Origin: CAVVEQ01 sp963804865
GTDB taxonomy: Bacteria > Chloroflexota > Anaerolineae > Anaerolineales > Anaerolineaceae
Length of the DNA: 64,000 bases
Reading direction: 5' to 3'
Assembly: GCA_963804865.1 (NCBI GenBank)
Contig: CAWDSH010000001.1
Location: 1,302,001-1,366,000 of the forward strand
Part shown: piece after piece, positions 46,407 through 55,680 of the stretch
Layout of the letters: every line of letters begins with the position of its first letter
Numbering within the stretch: the stretch's first letter is position 1
The notes under the pieces: model-generated
Database searches by the model: none
What the model was told of the DNA's origin: nothing
The model's input: the letters and a program-made list of their open reading frames with translations, nothing else
Translations under genes and position numbers: made by a program

Positions 46407-46430
46407 TTTTCTCCTCCGTTTAAATTTGAT

Positions 46431-49049
46431 TCATGCGCTTATTTTTTCATTGACCTTGATCAACTTGTTGACCAGCCCGATCAGGTCCATCACTTCCATC
46501 TTATCCTTGGTTTGAGTACGGACTTGTTGAAACTCGCTCATGCAGGAAGTACAGCTGGTGAGCAAAATGGTTGCCCGGGTTTCCAGGGCTTCCCTCCAGC
46601 GTTCCAAGCCGGCGGTATCCGTCAACTCGGGATAATCGTAGCGAACGTAAGAGCCAGCCCCGCAGCAGAAAGAATCCCTGCCATGCCGGTCCATCTCCTG
46701 GAAGCGCATCCCGGGAATGGCATTGATGATCTCGCGCGGTGCGTCGTAGATGCCGAGCTGGCGGCCCAGGGTGCAGGGATCGTGATATGTCAGCACAGTT
46801 CCTGAGGGCATCCCGGCAAATTCCACCCGCTGGTGCTGCAATTCCCTGGCAACCAGTTCGACCATGTGAGTGATCTTGAAGGGAATCGCTTCATCCAGCA
46901 CTTCCGTGGTTTCGTTGGTGAAAGTCATCTGGCATCCCGGGCAGACGAAAAGCATCTCTTCCACACCGAGAGCCTTGTATGTTTCGATATTATGGCGCAT
47001 AAACTCCGCCGCCTTGTCCCGTTCGCCGGCAGACATCAACGGGTGGGCGCAGCACCATTCTTCCGACGCGATGGTGTAATCCACACCCAGTTTATCCAGC
47101 AGCTCGATGGCTTCCTGGGCTGACGATCGCCGTACATAAGAAGGTGTGCAGCCGATGAAAAGACCGATCTTGGATTTCCGATCCACGTGGGATTTATCCT
47201 TCAACCACTTGAACCGTTCGCTTGCCGGTTGACCGTATGGATTATGGACCTCATAAGTATCCTGGGCCGCTTTTTTCAGCCCCGCGGGTACCAGGTCGCG
47301 CTGAGCCATATCCTCCCTCATCGCCTGGTAGATCTTGCGGATATCGATGAACTTGAAACAATGCTCGCTGCAGGAACCGCACATGGTGCAGCTAAAAATG
47401 CGATCCGCCAGCTCTTTATCATACGTGATCTCGCCTTCGATCACAGCACGCGCCAACGCAACGCGTCCCCGCCCGGCATAAGTTTCAAGTGAATTTTGCG
47501 TGTACGAAGGGCAAAGCTGGTAATTGCGACCTACCCAGGACAGATCCAGGCAGAAAGCGCAGCGCAGGCATTGATAGGTCAGGTTGGCAACTTTATCCAG
47601 CGCCAGTCCGCTCGTCTTGCCCGTTTCCTGGATCGGTCCAAAACTGGGTTCGCCACCCAGCATCAACACACCCGGATTGAGGATGTTGTTCGGATCCAGG
47701 CTGGCTTTCAAATTCTGCATCAGCTTATAAGACGTGCCCAGTTTTGGCATGATGTACGGCGCCAAACCCGCCACAATGCCGCCAGGAGACATCCACTTGC
47801 TGAACATCAATTCAGCGATATCCTGCCGGACTTTCAATCCATAATGATGAGTCTCCGTATCGCTTTCAAGATAGAGCGTATCCACCCACAAAAAACCACC
47901 ATTGCGTGAAAAATAGACATCAAATCCTTTGACATGCATGCCGTGCGCATCCCACTCGGTCTGATTGTTTTTGATGTAATCATTAAGAGCAGGGATGGCT
48001 TCCTTGAGTGATTGCGTGGGGAGAAATCCCGCCACCTCCGGGCAATAGTAAGGACGGCTCCCGTAATAGGTGCTTGGACCGTCATTGCGCAGCCAGGAAT
48101 ACATATGCTCGGTCCAATAACGTTTCGTGGCGATCGCATCCTGCTCAAACCCACGATGAGCCTGGCAGATCACCTTGCATGCCAGCTTGCGCTCAGCCGC
48201 CTGCACCTTGCTGTCGCGGATGATCATATGCAGGGTGTAATTCCCGCGGATACCGGAAGGTTTGGGGCCGCCAAATAGACCAATAACGAAGGTGGCTGCC
48301 ACCTGGCTTTGGATCGCGGAAACGGAATCGACCGCATCCTCCAATTGATCAAAAGTAAAGAATAGAAATTCTTCCACCTCCGGGATGCGCCGGATACGCA
48401 TCACCGCCCGGGTGATGATCCCAAAGGTGCCACAGGAACCGATGAACAAGCCTGCCAGGTCCGGACCATTGGCTCCCCGTTCGATCGCGATGTTGCCGTT
48501 GGCATCATTGGCAGCCGACCCGGTATGAACCAGGCTGCCATCGGGAAGCACTACATCGAGGGATACCACGTGATCACCGGTCACACCGTATTCCGTAATG
48601 CCGTGTGGGACTGCGTTATAAGCAATCGTGCCGCCGACCGTGGATGAGAACATGCCGCCACCCCCCGGCGCGGAGAGCTCCCACCCGCTTTTCTTCAATT
48701 CAGCGTCGATGGCATGCCAGATGGCACCGGCTTCAGCATAAACCAGCTGGCGGTCCAGGTCGATCTCAAATCCCTTCATCAAATCGAGCGCGAGCACGAT
48801 GCAGCCTTGCATGACACCGGCATCGACAAAGGTGGTTGCCCGTCCCCAGATGAAGAGGGGCTTTTTTAAATCATTCCCTAACTTGACCAGCTCAATGACT
48901 TCTTCCGTGTTTTCAGGTTTGACCACATAACCCGGTATGCCCCCGGGCGTGGGTCCGCAATCGCGCCGGTAACATAAACGGTCGACCATTTCGTTGGTAA
49001 CGTGTTCTTTTCCACAGATTGCTTGAAGCTTCGTTAATAATTCATCCAT
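46431..49049 (-). CDS. FAD-linked oxidase fused to Fe-S/CCG oxidoreductase (GlcD-GlpC type)
   Basis: 872 residues combining two normally separate subunits. Residues ~30-210: FAD_binding_4 domain (FIWGRATTFVDAGVMQGC, SAPGGGGMFSSTVGGTIAYNAVPHG); ~220-480: FAD-oxidase C-terminal domain; ~490-580: ferredoxin-like clusters (CLRCAFCLD..CPSY and CTMCGSCSEHC); then two CCG domains (EWCCAHPL, CPGCQ; CCGAGSY, SCTSC). It resembles D-lactate/glycolate dehydrogenases and could oxidise a 2-hydroxy acid, feeding electrons to a quinone or flavoprotein. Its placement inside an ECF operon suggests that the imported or derived compound is a hydroxy acid; this is inferred. Confidence 0.88.
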   Translation of the reverse strand: MDELLTKLQAICGKEHVTNEMVDRLCYRRDCGPTPGGIPGYVVKPENTEEVIELVKLGNDLKKPLFIWGRATTFVDAGVMQGCIVLALDLMKGFEIDLDRQLVYAEAGAIWHAIDAELKKSGWELSAPGGGGMFSSTVGGTIAYNAVPHGITEYGVTGDHVVSLDVVLPDGSLVHTGSAANDANGNIAIERGANGPDLAGLFIGSCGTFGIITRAVMRIRRIPEVEEFLFFTFDQLEDAVDSVSAIQSQVAATFVIGLFGGPKPSGIRGNYTLHMIIRDSKVQAAERKLACKVICQAHRGFEQDAIATKRYWTEHMYSWLRNDGPSTYYGSRPYYCPEVAGFLPTQSLKEAIPALNDYIKNNQTEWDAHGMHVKGFDVYFSRNGGFLWVDTLYLESDTETHHYGLKVRQDIAELMFSKWMSPGGIVAGLAPYIMPKLGTSYKLMQNLKASLDPNNILNPGVLMLGGEPSFGPIQETGKTSGLALDKVANLTYQCLRCAFCLDLSWVGRNYQLCPSYTQNSLETYAGRGRVALARAVIEGEITYDKELADRIFSCTMCGSCSEHCFKFIDIRKIYQAMREDMAQRDLVPAGLKKAAQDTYEVHNPYGQPASERFKWLKDKSHVDRKSKIGLFIGCTPSYVRRSSAQEAIELLDKLGVDYTIASEEWCCAHPLMSAGERDKAAEFMRHNIETYKALGVEEMLFVCPGCQMTFTNETTEVLDEAIPFKITHMVELVARELQHQRVEFAGMPSGTVLTYHDPCTLGRQLGIYDAPREIINAIPGMRFQEMDRHGRDSFCCGAGSYVRYDYPELTDTAGLERWREALETRATILLTSCTSCMSEFQQVRTQTKDKMEVMDLIGLVNKLIKVNEKISA

Positions 49050-49078
49050 GCTCTGTGTTCCTCCTCAATAAATGACTC

Positions 49079-50824
49079 TCAACTCTTTCCATTTTTCAAT
49101 CGTGCCAGGATCGGCACGGCAAGTTCCTTTACCGCCAATGGTGTCTTGGGTAGTCCAAGTGCCGCGGGCAGGGATTGTCCCAGCTCGGTGATCTGGGGCG
49201 GGATGATATATGCCTGGCGGACGACGTCCGGTTGGTTGAACACATTACGCGTGCTGTCATCCATAAGGATCTTCCCGCCGGTCATCACGATCACCCGCCG
49301 GGCATACTCCGCCACCAGTGCCATGTGGTGGGTGACAAAGACCACCGTCCGCCCCTGGTCGTGGAGGGCATCAGCGATCTGCATGATCTGGTGGCAGCCG
49401 CGATAATCCTGACCGGTGGTGGGTTCATCCAGGACGATCACCTCAGGATCAAGCGCCAGGGCGGAGGCAATCACCGTTTTCGCGCGATCACCCTTGGAAA
49501 GCGCCGGTGGGAATTCAAGCCGTTTATCCTCGAGACCGACCTGCTTGAGTGCGATTTCCACCCGCGCAGCGATAACATCCTTGTCCAGACCCAGGTTGCG
49601 GGGTCCATAGGAGATTTCCTCCTCAACGGTCTCAGCAAAAAGCTGCTGATCCGGATTCTGCAGCACGAAGCCCACGTGGCGCGCCATATCCGCCACGGCT
49701 GCCTTGCTCGTATCAAGCCCGGCGACAACCACTGAACCGGTGGTGGGCTTCAGCAGCCCGAGCAAATTCTTGAGCACGGTGGTCTTTCCCGAACCATTCT
49801 GCCCGATCAAAGCCACGAATTCACCCTTGTGGATTTGAAAGCTGACATCCTTGACCGCGCGCACGTTCAACGGCTGGTAGGTGAAATCCAGGTGGTCCAC
49901 CGTGATGACGGTCTCAGCAGCATCCGTTGAAGGCTTCCTGCCGTTTTCCTTTGCGGCGACTTTACCTGGTTTGTCTTTCAATGCTTTGGAGATCCCATCC
50001 CTGGCTTCCTCCACCGTCACGGGAAAGATCTTGAGCGAATGACCGGCTTTCTTCAACTGCGCGCCAAGCTGCGAAACCTGTGGTGCGCGGATCATGAACT
50101 GTTGAAAAAGATCGGTATCAGCAAAGATCTCCCGCGGAGTCCCTTCGGCAATGAGCTGTCCCTTATCCAGGACAAACACGCGATCCATCAAGCGTGCCAC
50201 CATTTCGGACGCATCAGTTGCCATCACGATGGTCATGCCGTATTTCTGATTGAGCTCACGCACAACGGATAACACTTCCTCAACACCCACCGGATCCAGT
50301 TGGGAGGTGGCTTCATCAAGAACGAGGATTTCCGGGCGCATGGCAATATTCGCAGCAATCGCCAGGCGCTGTTTCTGCCCGCCGGAAAGCGCTGAGGGCA
50401 TGCGTTCTTCAAATCCCGCAAGGCGGACGACTTCCAGCGCCCATTTCACCCGCTCGCGGATCTCATCGGCTGGCAGGCATAGGTTCTCAGGTCCGAAAGC
50501 GACCTCGCTCATTACGGAGGTGGTGAAAAGCTGTGTTTCCGGGTCTTCCAGGACAATACCAACCTTGGTGGCGAGCTGGGCGATGCCCACTTCCGTGGTA
50601 TCCATCCCATCCGTGAATACCCTTCCCTTCAGGTTTCCACCAACGCTGTTGGGGATGATACCGTTGAGCATCTGGCAGAAGGTGCTTTTTCCAGCCCCAT
50701 TTTCCCCCATCACGGCAATGAATTCACCGCGGTTGATCGTCAGGTTGAGATGTGTGACCGCCCAGCGCTTGCTGCGTGGGTATTTATAAGAAACGTCTTC
50801 AAGTTGGATGATCGGGGTTGCCAT
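49079..50824 (-). CDS. Fused double ECF ATPase (EcfA-EcfA')
   Basis: 581 residues with two ABC domains. Domain 1: Walker A GENGAGKST near 40, signature LSGGQKQRLAIAANI and LVLDEATSQLD, canonical. Domain 2 (from ~310): Walker A GQNGSGKTT, Q-loop FVLQNPDQQLF, Walker B VIVLDEPTTGQD, but signature LSKGDRAKTVIASAL. One chain thus supplies both halves of the heterodimer that the other ECF module encodes as separate genes, with the same canonical/non-canonical split. Confidence 0.9.
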   Translation of the reverse strand: MATPIIQLEDVSYKYPRSKRWAVTHLNLTINRGEFIAVMGENGAGKSTFCQMLNGIIPNSVGGNLKGRVFTDGMDTTEVGIAQLATKVGIVLEDPETQLFTTSVMSEVAFGPENLCLPADEIRERVKWALEVVRLAGFEERMPSALSGGQKQRLAIAANIAMRPEILVLDEATSQLDPVGVEEVLSVVRELNQKYGMTIVMATDASEMVARLMDRVFVLDKGQLIAEGTPREIFADTDLFQQFMIRAPQVSQLGAQLKKAGHSLKIFPVTVEEARDGISKALKDKPGKVAAKENGRKPSTDAAETVITVDHLDFTYQPLNVRAVKDVSFQIHKGEFVALIGQNGSGKTTVLKNLLGLLKPTTGSVVVAGLDTSKAAVADMARHVGFVLQNPDQQLFAETVEEEISYGPRNLGLDKDVIAARVEIALKQVGLEDKRLEFPPALSKGDRAKTVIASALALDPEVIVLDEPTTGQDYRGCHQIMQIADALHDQGRTVVFVTHHMALVAEYARRVIVMTGGKILMDDSTRNVFNQPDVVRQAYIIPPQITELGQSLPAALGLPKTPLAVKELAVPILARLKNGKS

Positions 50825-50827
50825 GTT

Positions 50828-51631
50828 TTACCTTGTTTTCAGGATGGTTGATGCGACGACAACGAGTGCTGCCAGCAGAAAGGAACCCACCAGGAAGATC
50901 CAATCCGGGATGCGCATACGGATATCCTCCAGATAAGTGCGCTCCTTGCTGGCACCAAAGGCACGTGAATCCATGGCAACCGCCATCAGCTGGGCGCGGC
51001 GCATCGATCCAATCACCAGGGGTGTGACCAGCGCCGGGTAAGCTTTTATCTTGTCCATCAATTTACCCTTTTCAAAAGACTGCATGGCACGCAGGCGCTG
51101 CGCATCCACGATCACCGCGGTTTCAGTTTGCAGGATCGGAACGAGGTTGAGCGCGGTGGTGATGGTGTAGGCCAGGCGATAGGGCAGGCCCATTTTCACC
51201 ATGCCGAGCGCAAATACCTGCACCGGGGTGGTGAAACTGACCAGCGGCAGCATGATGATCATGGTCATCAAACGGATGATGAGCAGGACGGCAAAGAGCA
51301 CTCCCTCCAGTGCCACCTGCCCGTAGCCTTTTCCGATAGGGATGAGCGGCTTAATGAGGATATGAGTTCCGGGGTAAAAAATGGCTTGGACAATAAATAG
51401 AAAAATGAAAATGGGGAACAAGACTTTCAAGAATCCCCCGAGGATGGAGACGGGTAATCGGGCAATGGCCCACAGAATAATCATCACCGCCAGCATGCAA
51501 AGCGCGACCGGTATCGATTCGATCATGAAAATTGAAGTGCTGACCACGACAAGAAATATGATCTTGGCGCGTGGATCCAGCTTATGGATCAGGGATTTTC
51601 CGGGGTAATACGCAACCAGGGCTCTGCTCAC
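50828..51631 (-). CDS. ecfT: ECF transporter T component (second module)
   Basis: 267 residues, membrane scaffold. Coupling motifs ADAQRLRAMQSFEKG-like region (~175) and DSRAFGASKERTYLEDI near 223. Similar in order and size to the EcfT at 38 kb, so the two ECF modules probably arose by duplication. Gap of 3 bases to the fused ATPase gene. Confidence 0.85.
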   Translation of the reverse strand: MSRALVAYYPGKSLIHKLDPRAKIIFLVVVSTSIFMIESIPVALCMLAVMIILWAIARLPVSILGGFLKVLFPIFIFLFIVQAIFYPGTHILIKPLIPIGKGYGQVALEGVLFAVLLIIRLMTMIIMLPLVSFTTPVQVFALGMVKMGLPYRLAYTITTALNLVPILQTETAVIVDAQRLRAMQSFEKGKLMDKIKAYPALVTPLVIGSMRRAQLMAVAMDSRAFGASKERTYLEDIRMRIPDWIFLVGSFLLAALVVVASTILKTR

Positions 51632-51641
51632 ACGCTACTCC

Positions 51642-52982
51642 TTAGAATGGATAATTCGCCCGCTGGCGATACAGCGGTGCTTCAATGCGATCTGCTTCGT
51701 TGAGAATGGCTATTTCATCAATTGACGTCAGCTCGCCATCCCGCATCACAACCCGGCCATCAATGATGGTATCGCGCACGTCACCTGCCTTGCAGCAAAA
51801 TACCAGCATGCTCAGCAGATCTTCTTCGTGAAAAGGTCTCAAGTGAACTGCGGAAAGATCGATGATCGCCAAGTCAGCCAATTTACCTTTTTCGATGCTC
51901 CCGGCATTGATGCGCGCAGCCTGCGCAGCACCGAGCGTGGCCATGAAGAATACGTCAGCCGGGGATAATGCCGCCGCGTCCATGGCAGTCACCCTGGCGA
52001 GCAGGGCAGCAGCGCGCATCTCCTCCCACATATCGAGCAGGTCGTTCGATCCACAACCGTCCGTGCCCAATGCAAATGTTGTTCCCGCCTTTTTTAAGGC
52101 AGCCATGGGAGCAGCGCCATCCGCCAGCTTCATATTGCTTTTAGGACAGTGCACCATGACTGCACCGGATGATCCCAGCATTTGGATCTCTTTATCATCC
52201 AGGTGTACGCAATGAACCGCGCTTAACCGGTCATTCAATAAATCCAGCGCTTCCAGCCGCTCAACGGGTCGCCGGCCTGTTTCCTTGATCGAATCCTCTA
52301 TCTCACCGGCAGTCTCGGAAATATGGATCTGTATGCCAAGGTCATAATCTCGCGCTTGCTGACCCGCCCAGCGCAACAGGTCATCGTCACACAAAAAGAG
52401 GGTGGAAGGTGCCATGAAAATCGTGGTGAGTCCATCCGGTCGGTGGAATTCTGCAGCGAAGTCCATCACTTTCCGCCGCATATCCTCGTCACTTCCCCGA
52501 AGCTCAGCAGGGACCCATTTGTTTGACAGGGTATAGGCCATCACGCCGCGAAAACCAATCTCCTGCCAGGCTTGCATCGTTTCGCGGTAGGTCACATCCA
52601 TATTGATGCAGCAGGTGATCCCACCGCGGATCATTTCGATCGCCGAGACCGCCGTCCAAAGATATGGAATGCGGCTGCCACCGGATTTAACGCCATCCCG
52701 GATCGCGCCTACCGTGGGGAAGAGAACCTCATTACACCAGGGAATCAGCGGGATATCTTTTGATACGCCTTTGAGAAAATTCTGGTAAAGGTGGGTGTGC
52801 GCGTTGATCAATCCCGGGATGACCACGCAGCCATCTGCATCAATGATTTCGCATTTTTCTTTTTGGGAGAGTTTATTCCCCAAAGCCGCTATCTGGCTGC
52901 CTTCAATCAAAATGTCGCAATCCCGTTCGATTTTCCAGGGATCGCACACCACTGCTTTGGCATTACGGATCAAAAGGCTCAA
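51642..52982 (-). CDS. Amidohydrolase / aminohydrolase (SsnA/8-oxoguanine deaminase-like)
   Basis: 446 residues from TTG 52982 (CGGAG site upstream). Metal motifs: NAHTHLYQNFLKG (HxH at 62/64), QIHISETAGE (~228), VHCPKSN (~275) and LGTDGCGSND (Asp ~305), as in the TrzN/SsnA/guanine-deaminase branch that deaminates N-heterocycles. It is the first gene of the long leftward array, immediately behind its promoter, so it probably acts on the inducing substrate. A second, distinct SsnA-like gene lies at 59.9 kb. Confidence 0.86.
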   Translation of the reverse strand: MSLLIRNAKAVVCDPWKIERDCDILIEGSQIAALGNKLSQKEKCEIIDADGCVVIPGLINAHTHLYQNFLKGVSKDIPLIPWCNEVLFPTVGAIRDGVKSGGSRIPYLWTAVSAIEMIRGGITCCINMDVTYRETMQAWQEIGFRGVMAYTLSNKWVPAELRGSDEDMRRKVMDFAAEFHRPDGLTTIFMAPSTLFLCDDDLLRWAGQQARDYDLGIQIHISETAGEIEDSIKETGRRPVERLEALDLLNDRLSAVHCVHLDDKEIQMLGSSGAVMVHCPKSNMKLADGAAPMAALKKAGTTFALGTDGCGSNDLLDMWEEMRAAALLARVTAMDAAALSPADVFFMATLGAAQAARINAGSIEKGKLADLAIIDLSAVHLRPFHEEDLLSMLVFCCKAGDVRDTIIDGRVVMRDGELTSIDEIAILNEADRIEAPLYRQRANYPF

Positions 52983-53015
52983 AGGGTCAGCTTGCTCCGT
53001 GAGGAAGATTTGAAT

Positions 53016-53044
53016 ATGAGAATATTCTCATAACATATGTTATG
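53016..53044. promoter_or_regulatory. Two abutting perfect 16-bp palindromes (operator)
   Basis: ATGAGAATATTCTCAT (53016-53031) and CATAACATATGTTATG (53029-53044) share three bases. They lie just downstream of the predicted start of the leftward transcript, a repressor-type position. The divergent XRE-cupin regulator is the best candidate to bind them. Confidence 0.65.
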
Positions 53045-53055
53045 GGGACACGTTC

Positions 53056-53084
53056 ATCATAGCACGATGAACTGCTCATTTCAA
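53056..53084 (-). promoter_or_regulatory. Promoter of the leftward 29-gene array
   Basis: On the minus strand: TTGAAA (53084-53079), 17-base spacer, TATGAT (53061-53056). Transcription would begin near 53049, directly before the palindromes. An inverted repeat GTTCATC/GATGAAC (53052-53058, 53066-53072) covers the -10 region. Confidence 0.6.
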
Positions 53085-53149
53085 TAGCTTAATGCACTAT
53101 CGCAATATGACATTCATCATCGCAGTAGATAACAAAGTACAGGTAATAG

Positions 53150-53178
53150 TTGCAAATGCAGTAAATATCACTTAACAT
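53150..53178 (+). promoter_or_regulatory. Possible promoter of the XRE-cupin/AOR operon
   Basis: TTGCAA (53150-53155), 17-base spacer, TAACAT (53173-53178). The region is A/T-rich and lies 32 bases before ATG 53210. Moderate match only. Confidence 0.4.
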
Positions 53179-53209
53179 AATATAAATATTACTTGACAAC
53201 ACATTCCCT

Positions 53210-53782
53210 ATGAAGACCGAAGCAGATACCAGACAATCCAATCAGAACCTCGGCAGCAAGATCCGGGATTACCGGCAGCAGCAAAATCTCAGCCTGCGCC
53301 AGCTCGGCACGATGACCGGTTTGACGGCCGCGTTTCTCAGCCAGGTCGAAAATGACCTGACCTCACCATCGATCAATTCACTGCAAAAGATCGCCACCGC
53401 CCTGCATGTCCCCATGTTCGCTTTCCTCAACGGGGATAACCAGACAGAAGAAGTCGTTCGCAGCGGGAGTCGAAAGAAGCTGAACTTTCCTGATCCGCAT
53501 CTCTCGTATGAACTGCTGACCAACAGCGTCAATCGCCAGATGGGCGGCTTCCTGATCCAGCTCAAAGCGGGAGAAACGCATAAAACCCAGGCACTTTTTC
53601 GTGCCACCGAAGAGATGATCTTCGTGATGCAGGGAGAAGTGGAAATCTGGCTTGGCGACCGCAAACACCATCTCTATCCGGGCGACAGCATCTATTATGA
53701 AGGCATCCATCTCAAGGGTTTCACCGCCCTGGGCAGGGAAGATTTGCTCCTTCTCTGTGCAATGACACCCCCTGCGCTCTAA
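53210..53782 (+). CDS. XRE-family regulator with cupin sensor domain
   Basis: 190 residues. Helix-turn-helix at ~14-68 (LGSKIRDYRQQQNLSLRQLGTMTGLTAAFLSQVENDLTSPSINSL), then a cupin domain (~85-185; LKAGETHKTQALFRATEEMIFVMQGEVEIWLG, YPGDSIYYEG). This architecture is common for regulators of amine, purine or amino-acid catabolism. It sits between the two divergent arms and probably controls both. No strong ribosome site precedes the ATG. The cupin may bind the catabolic substrate. Confidence 0.88.
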   Translation: MKTEADTRQSNQNLGSKIRDYRQQQNLSLRQLGTMTGLTAAFLSQVENDLTSPSINSLQKIATALHVPMFAFLNGDNQTEEVVRSGSRKKLNFPDPHLSYELLTNSVNRQMGGFLIQLKAGETHKTQALFRATEEMIFVMQGEVEIWLGDRKHHLYPGDSIYYEGIHLKGFTALGREDLLLLCAMTPPAL

Positions 53783-53794
53783 TAGTGAGGAATC

Positions 53795-55666
53795 ATGGCT
53801 CTAACAGCGATTGTTGATCTGACGACCGGGCAAATCTCGCAAGAGGAAACCGAACCCCAAATGCTGAAAACCTGGCTTGGCGGGCGCGGTTATGCCGCCG
53901 CCCTGCTCTTCCAACGCGTCGGCGTTGACACGCAACCATTCGATCCCGGCAACTGCCTGATCTTCTCTTCCGGAAGGTTGAATGCCACCCCCTGGCCAAC
54001 AGCCAGCCGTTATCATGTTACTTTCAAATCCCCGGCCACCGGAGCCTATGGTTACGCCAATGCCGGTGGTCACATGGGACCCGAACTGCGCAATGCGGGA
54101 TACGATGCGATCGTGGTCACCGGAAAAGCTCCTGAGCCGGTCATCCTGCAGGTTACGCAGCGCTCCATCCGCATCCTCCCAGCGGGTGATCTTTGGGGAG
54201 CGGATACTTACCGGGTGGAAGAGACTCTAAAAGCCTCAGGCGGTGGGCGGGTGGCAGCCATTGGACCTGCCGGAGAGCACCTGGTTCATATCGCCGCAAT
54301 CATCAACGATGGCGGTCGCGCTGCCGCACGCAGCGGACCCGGCGCGGTGATGGGCAGCAAGAACCTGAAAGCACTGCACGTGAACGCCGGTCAAAAATCA
54401 CCCTCTTCCCCTGCTGAATTTTTGAAGCTGGTTAAAAAACATTCCAAAATCCTGATCAATCACCAAAATTCCCAGGGCTTGATGAACGAATCCACGCTTT
54501 TCCTGATGCGCATCAAGAACGCCATCGGGGATCTTCCAGCCAAAAATCACCAGACCGGGCAAGTGCCCTTCATCAACCGCGTGGATGCAAAAACATTCGG
54601 GAAATATTGGCGTGAACGCAAGGGCTGCGCGGTGTGCCCCATCCGCTGTTCCAGGAGCTCAGCGGTCACAGAAGGACCTTACATTTCACATATTGAAGGA
54701 CCCGAATACGAAACAGCGGACGCTCTCGGTCCCCTCGTCTGGAATTCAGATGCCGAAGTGGTCATTAAAGGCAACGAGATGTGCAATAAGCTTGGCATGG
54801 ACTCGATCTCGACCGGCATCAGTATTGCCTTCGCCATGGAATGCCATGAGCATGGCTTGCTGGATGATCCTGATTTCTCTCTTGAATGGGGTGACCCCGT
54901 CACCATCCTGGGACTGATCGAGAAAATCGCCTACCGAAAAGGTATCGGCGATCTGCTGGCGAATGGTGTCAGGCAGGCAGCTGCAAAGATTGGTAAAGGT
55001 GCTGAATACTACGCCATGCAGGTGAAGGGCGTGGAAATGCCGCGCCAGGAGCCGCGCATCGCCAAGGCATTTGGATTGGGGCATGCCACGGGTAATCGCG
55101 GTGCGGATCATCTCTATGCGCTGCCCACCGTCGACCTGGCAGGTAATTGGGATGTGGCTCGCAAGCTGTTCCCAGAATCCATCCTGCCAAGCTTGATGGA
55201 TCTTGCCGATGAGACTTATAAAGCGGATATCGTCGTTTATGGCGAGCATTTCTGCGCCATTGCCGATTCGCTGGGATTATGTAAATTCAGCACCGCCGAA
55301 ACGTATGTGGTCATGCCGGATGATATTGCCGAAGGTTTAAGCGCATTGGGTTACGAGTATACCGGCGATGAGCTCCTGACCGCCGGCGAACGCATTGTCA
55401 ACCTGGAGCGGTTGTATAACATCCGCCATGGATTTTCACGAAAAGATGACTACCTCCCGGAACGCTTCAGCCGCGAGCCCCTGGATGTCTATGCCTATCA
55501 TGCGGCTCCCAGCGGTGATGAAATGGTTCGTTCCGAAGAACCCATCACCACCGGCGTGGTCCAGGATATGGATGCCATGCTGGACCGGTACTACCAGCTG
55601 CGAAATTGGGATAACGAAGGGAAGCCAACCCCGGAAACCTTGAAGCGGTTGGGAATCGATGCTTAA
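53795..55666 (+). CDS. Aldehyde ferredoxin oxidoreductase family protein 1
   Basis: 623 residues, full AOR length, single frame. AOR_N domain (~1-205): TSRYHVTFKSPATGAYGYANAGGHMGPELR and GPGAVMGSKNLKALHV, which bind the tungsto-bispterin. The [4Fe-4S] ligands are CAVCPIRC near residue 280 and a Cys in SLGLCKF near 494. AOR_C follows with ATGNRGADHLYALPTVD. These tungsten enzymes usually oxidise aldehydes with ferredoxin, but the family includes enzymes with other substrates. It is in an operon with a second AOR, a polyferredoxin and a MoaD-like protein. Confidence 0.92.
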   Translation: MALTAIVDLTTGQISQEETEPQMLKTWLGGRGYAAALLFQRVGVDTQPFDPGNCLIFSSGRLNATPWPTASRYHVTFKSPATGAYGYANAGGHMGPELRNAGYDAIVVTGKAPEPVILQVTQRSIRILPAGDLWGADTYRVEETLKASGGGRVAAIGPAGEHLVHIAAIINDGGRAAARSGPGAVMGSKNLKALHVNAGQKSPSSPAEFLKLVKKHSKILINHQNSQGLMNESTLFLMRIKNAIGDLPAKNHQTGQVPFINRVDAKTFGKYWRERKGCAVCPIRCSRSSAVTEGPYISHIEGPEYETADALGPLVWNSDAEVVIKGNEMCNKLGMDSISTGISIAFAMECHEHGLLDDPDFSLEWGDPVTILGLIEKIAYRKGIGDLLANGVRQAAAKIGKGAEYYAMQVKGVEMPRQEPRIAKAFGLGHATGNRGADHLYALPTVDLAGNWDVARKLFPESILPSLMDLADETYKADIVVYGEHFCAIADSLGLCKFSTAETYVVMPDDIAEGLSALGYEYTGDELLTAGERIVNLERLYNIRHGFSRKDDYLPERFSREPLDVYAYHAAPSGDEMVRSEEPITTGVVQDMDAMLDRYYQLRNWDNEGKPTPETLKRLGIDA

Positions 55667-55680
55667 CGGTTCAACGACGA

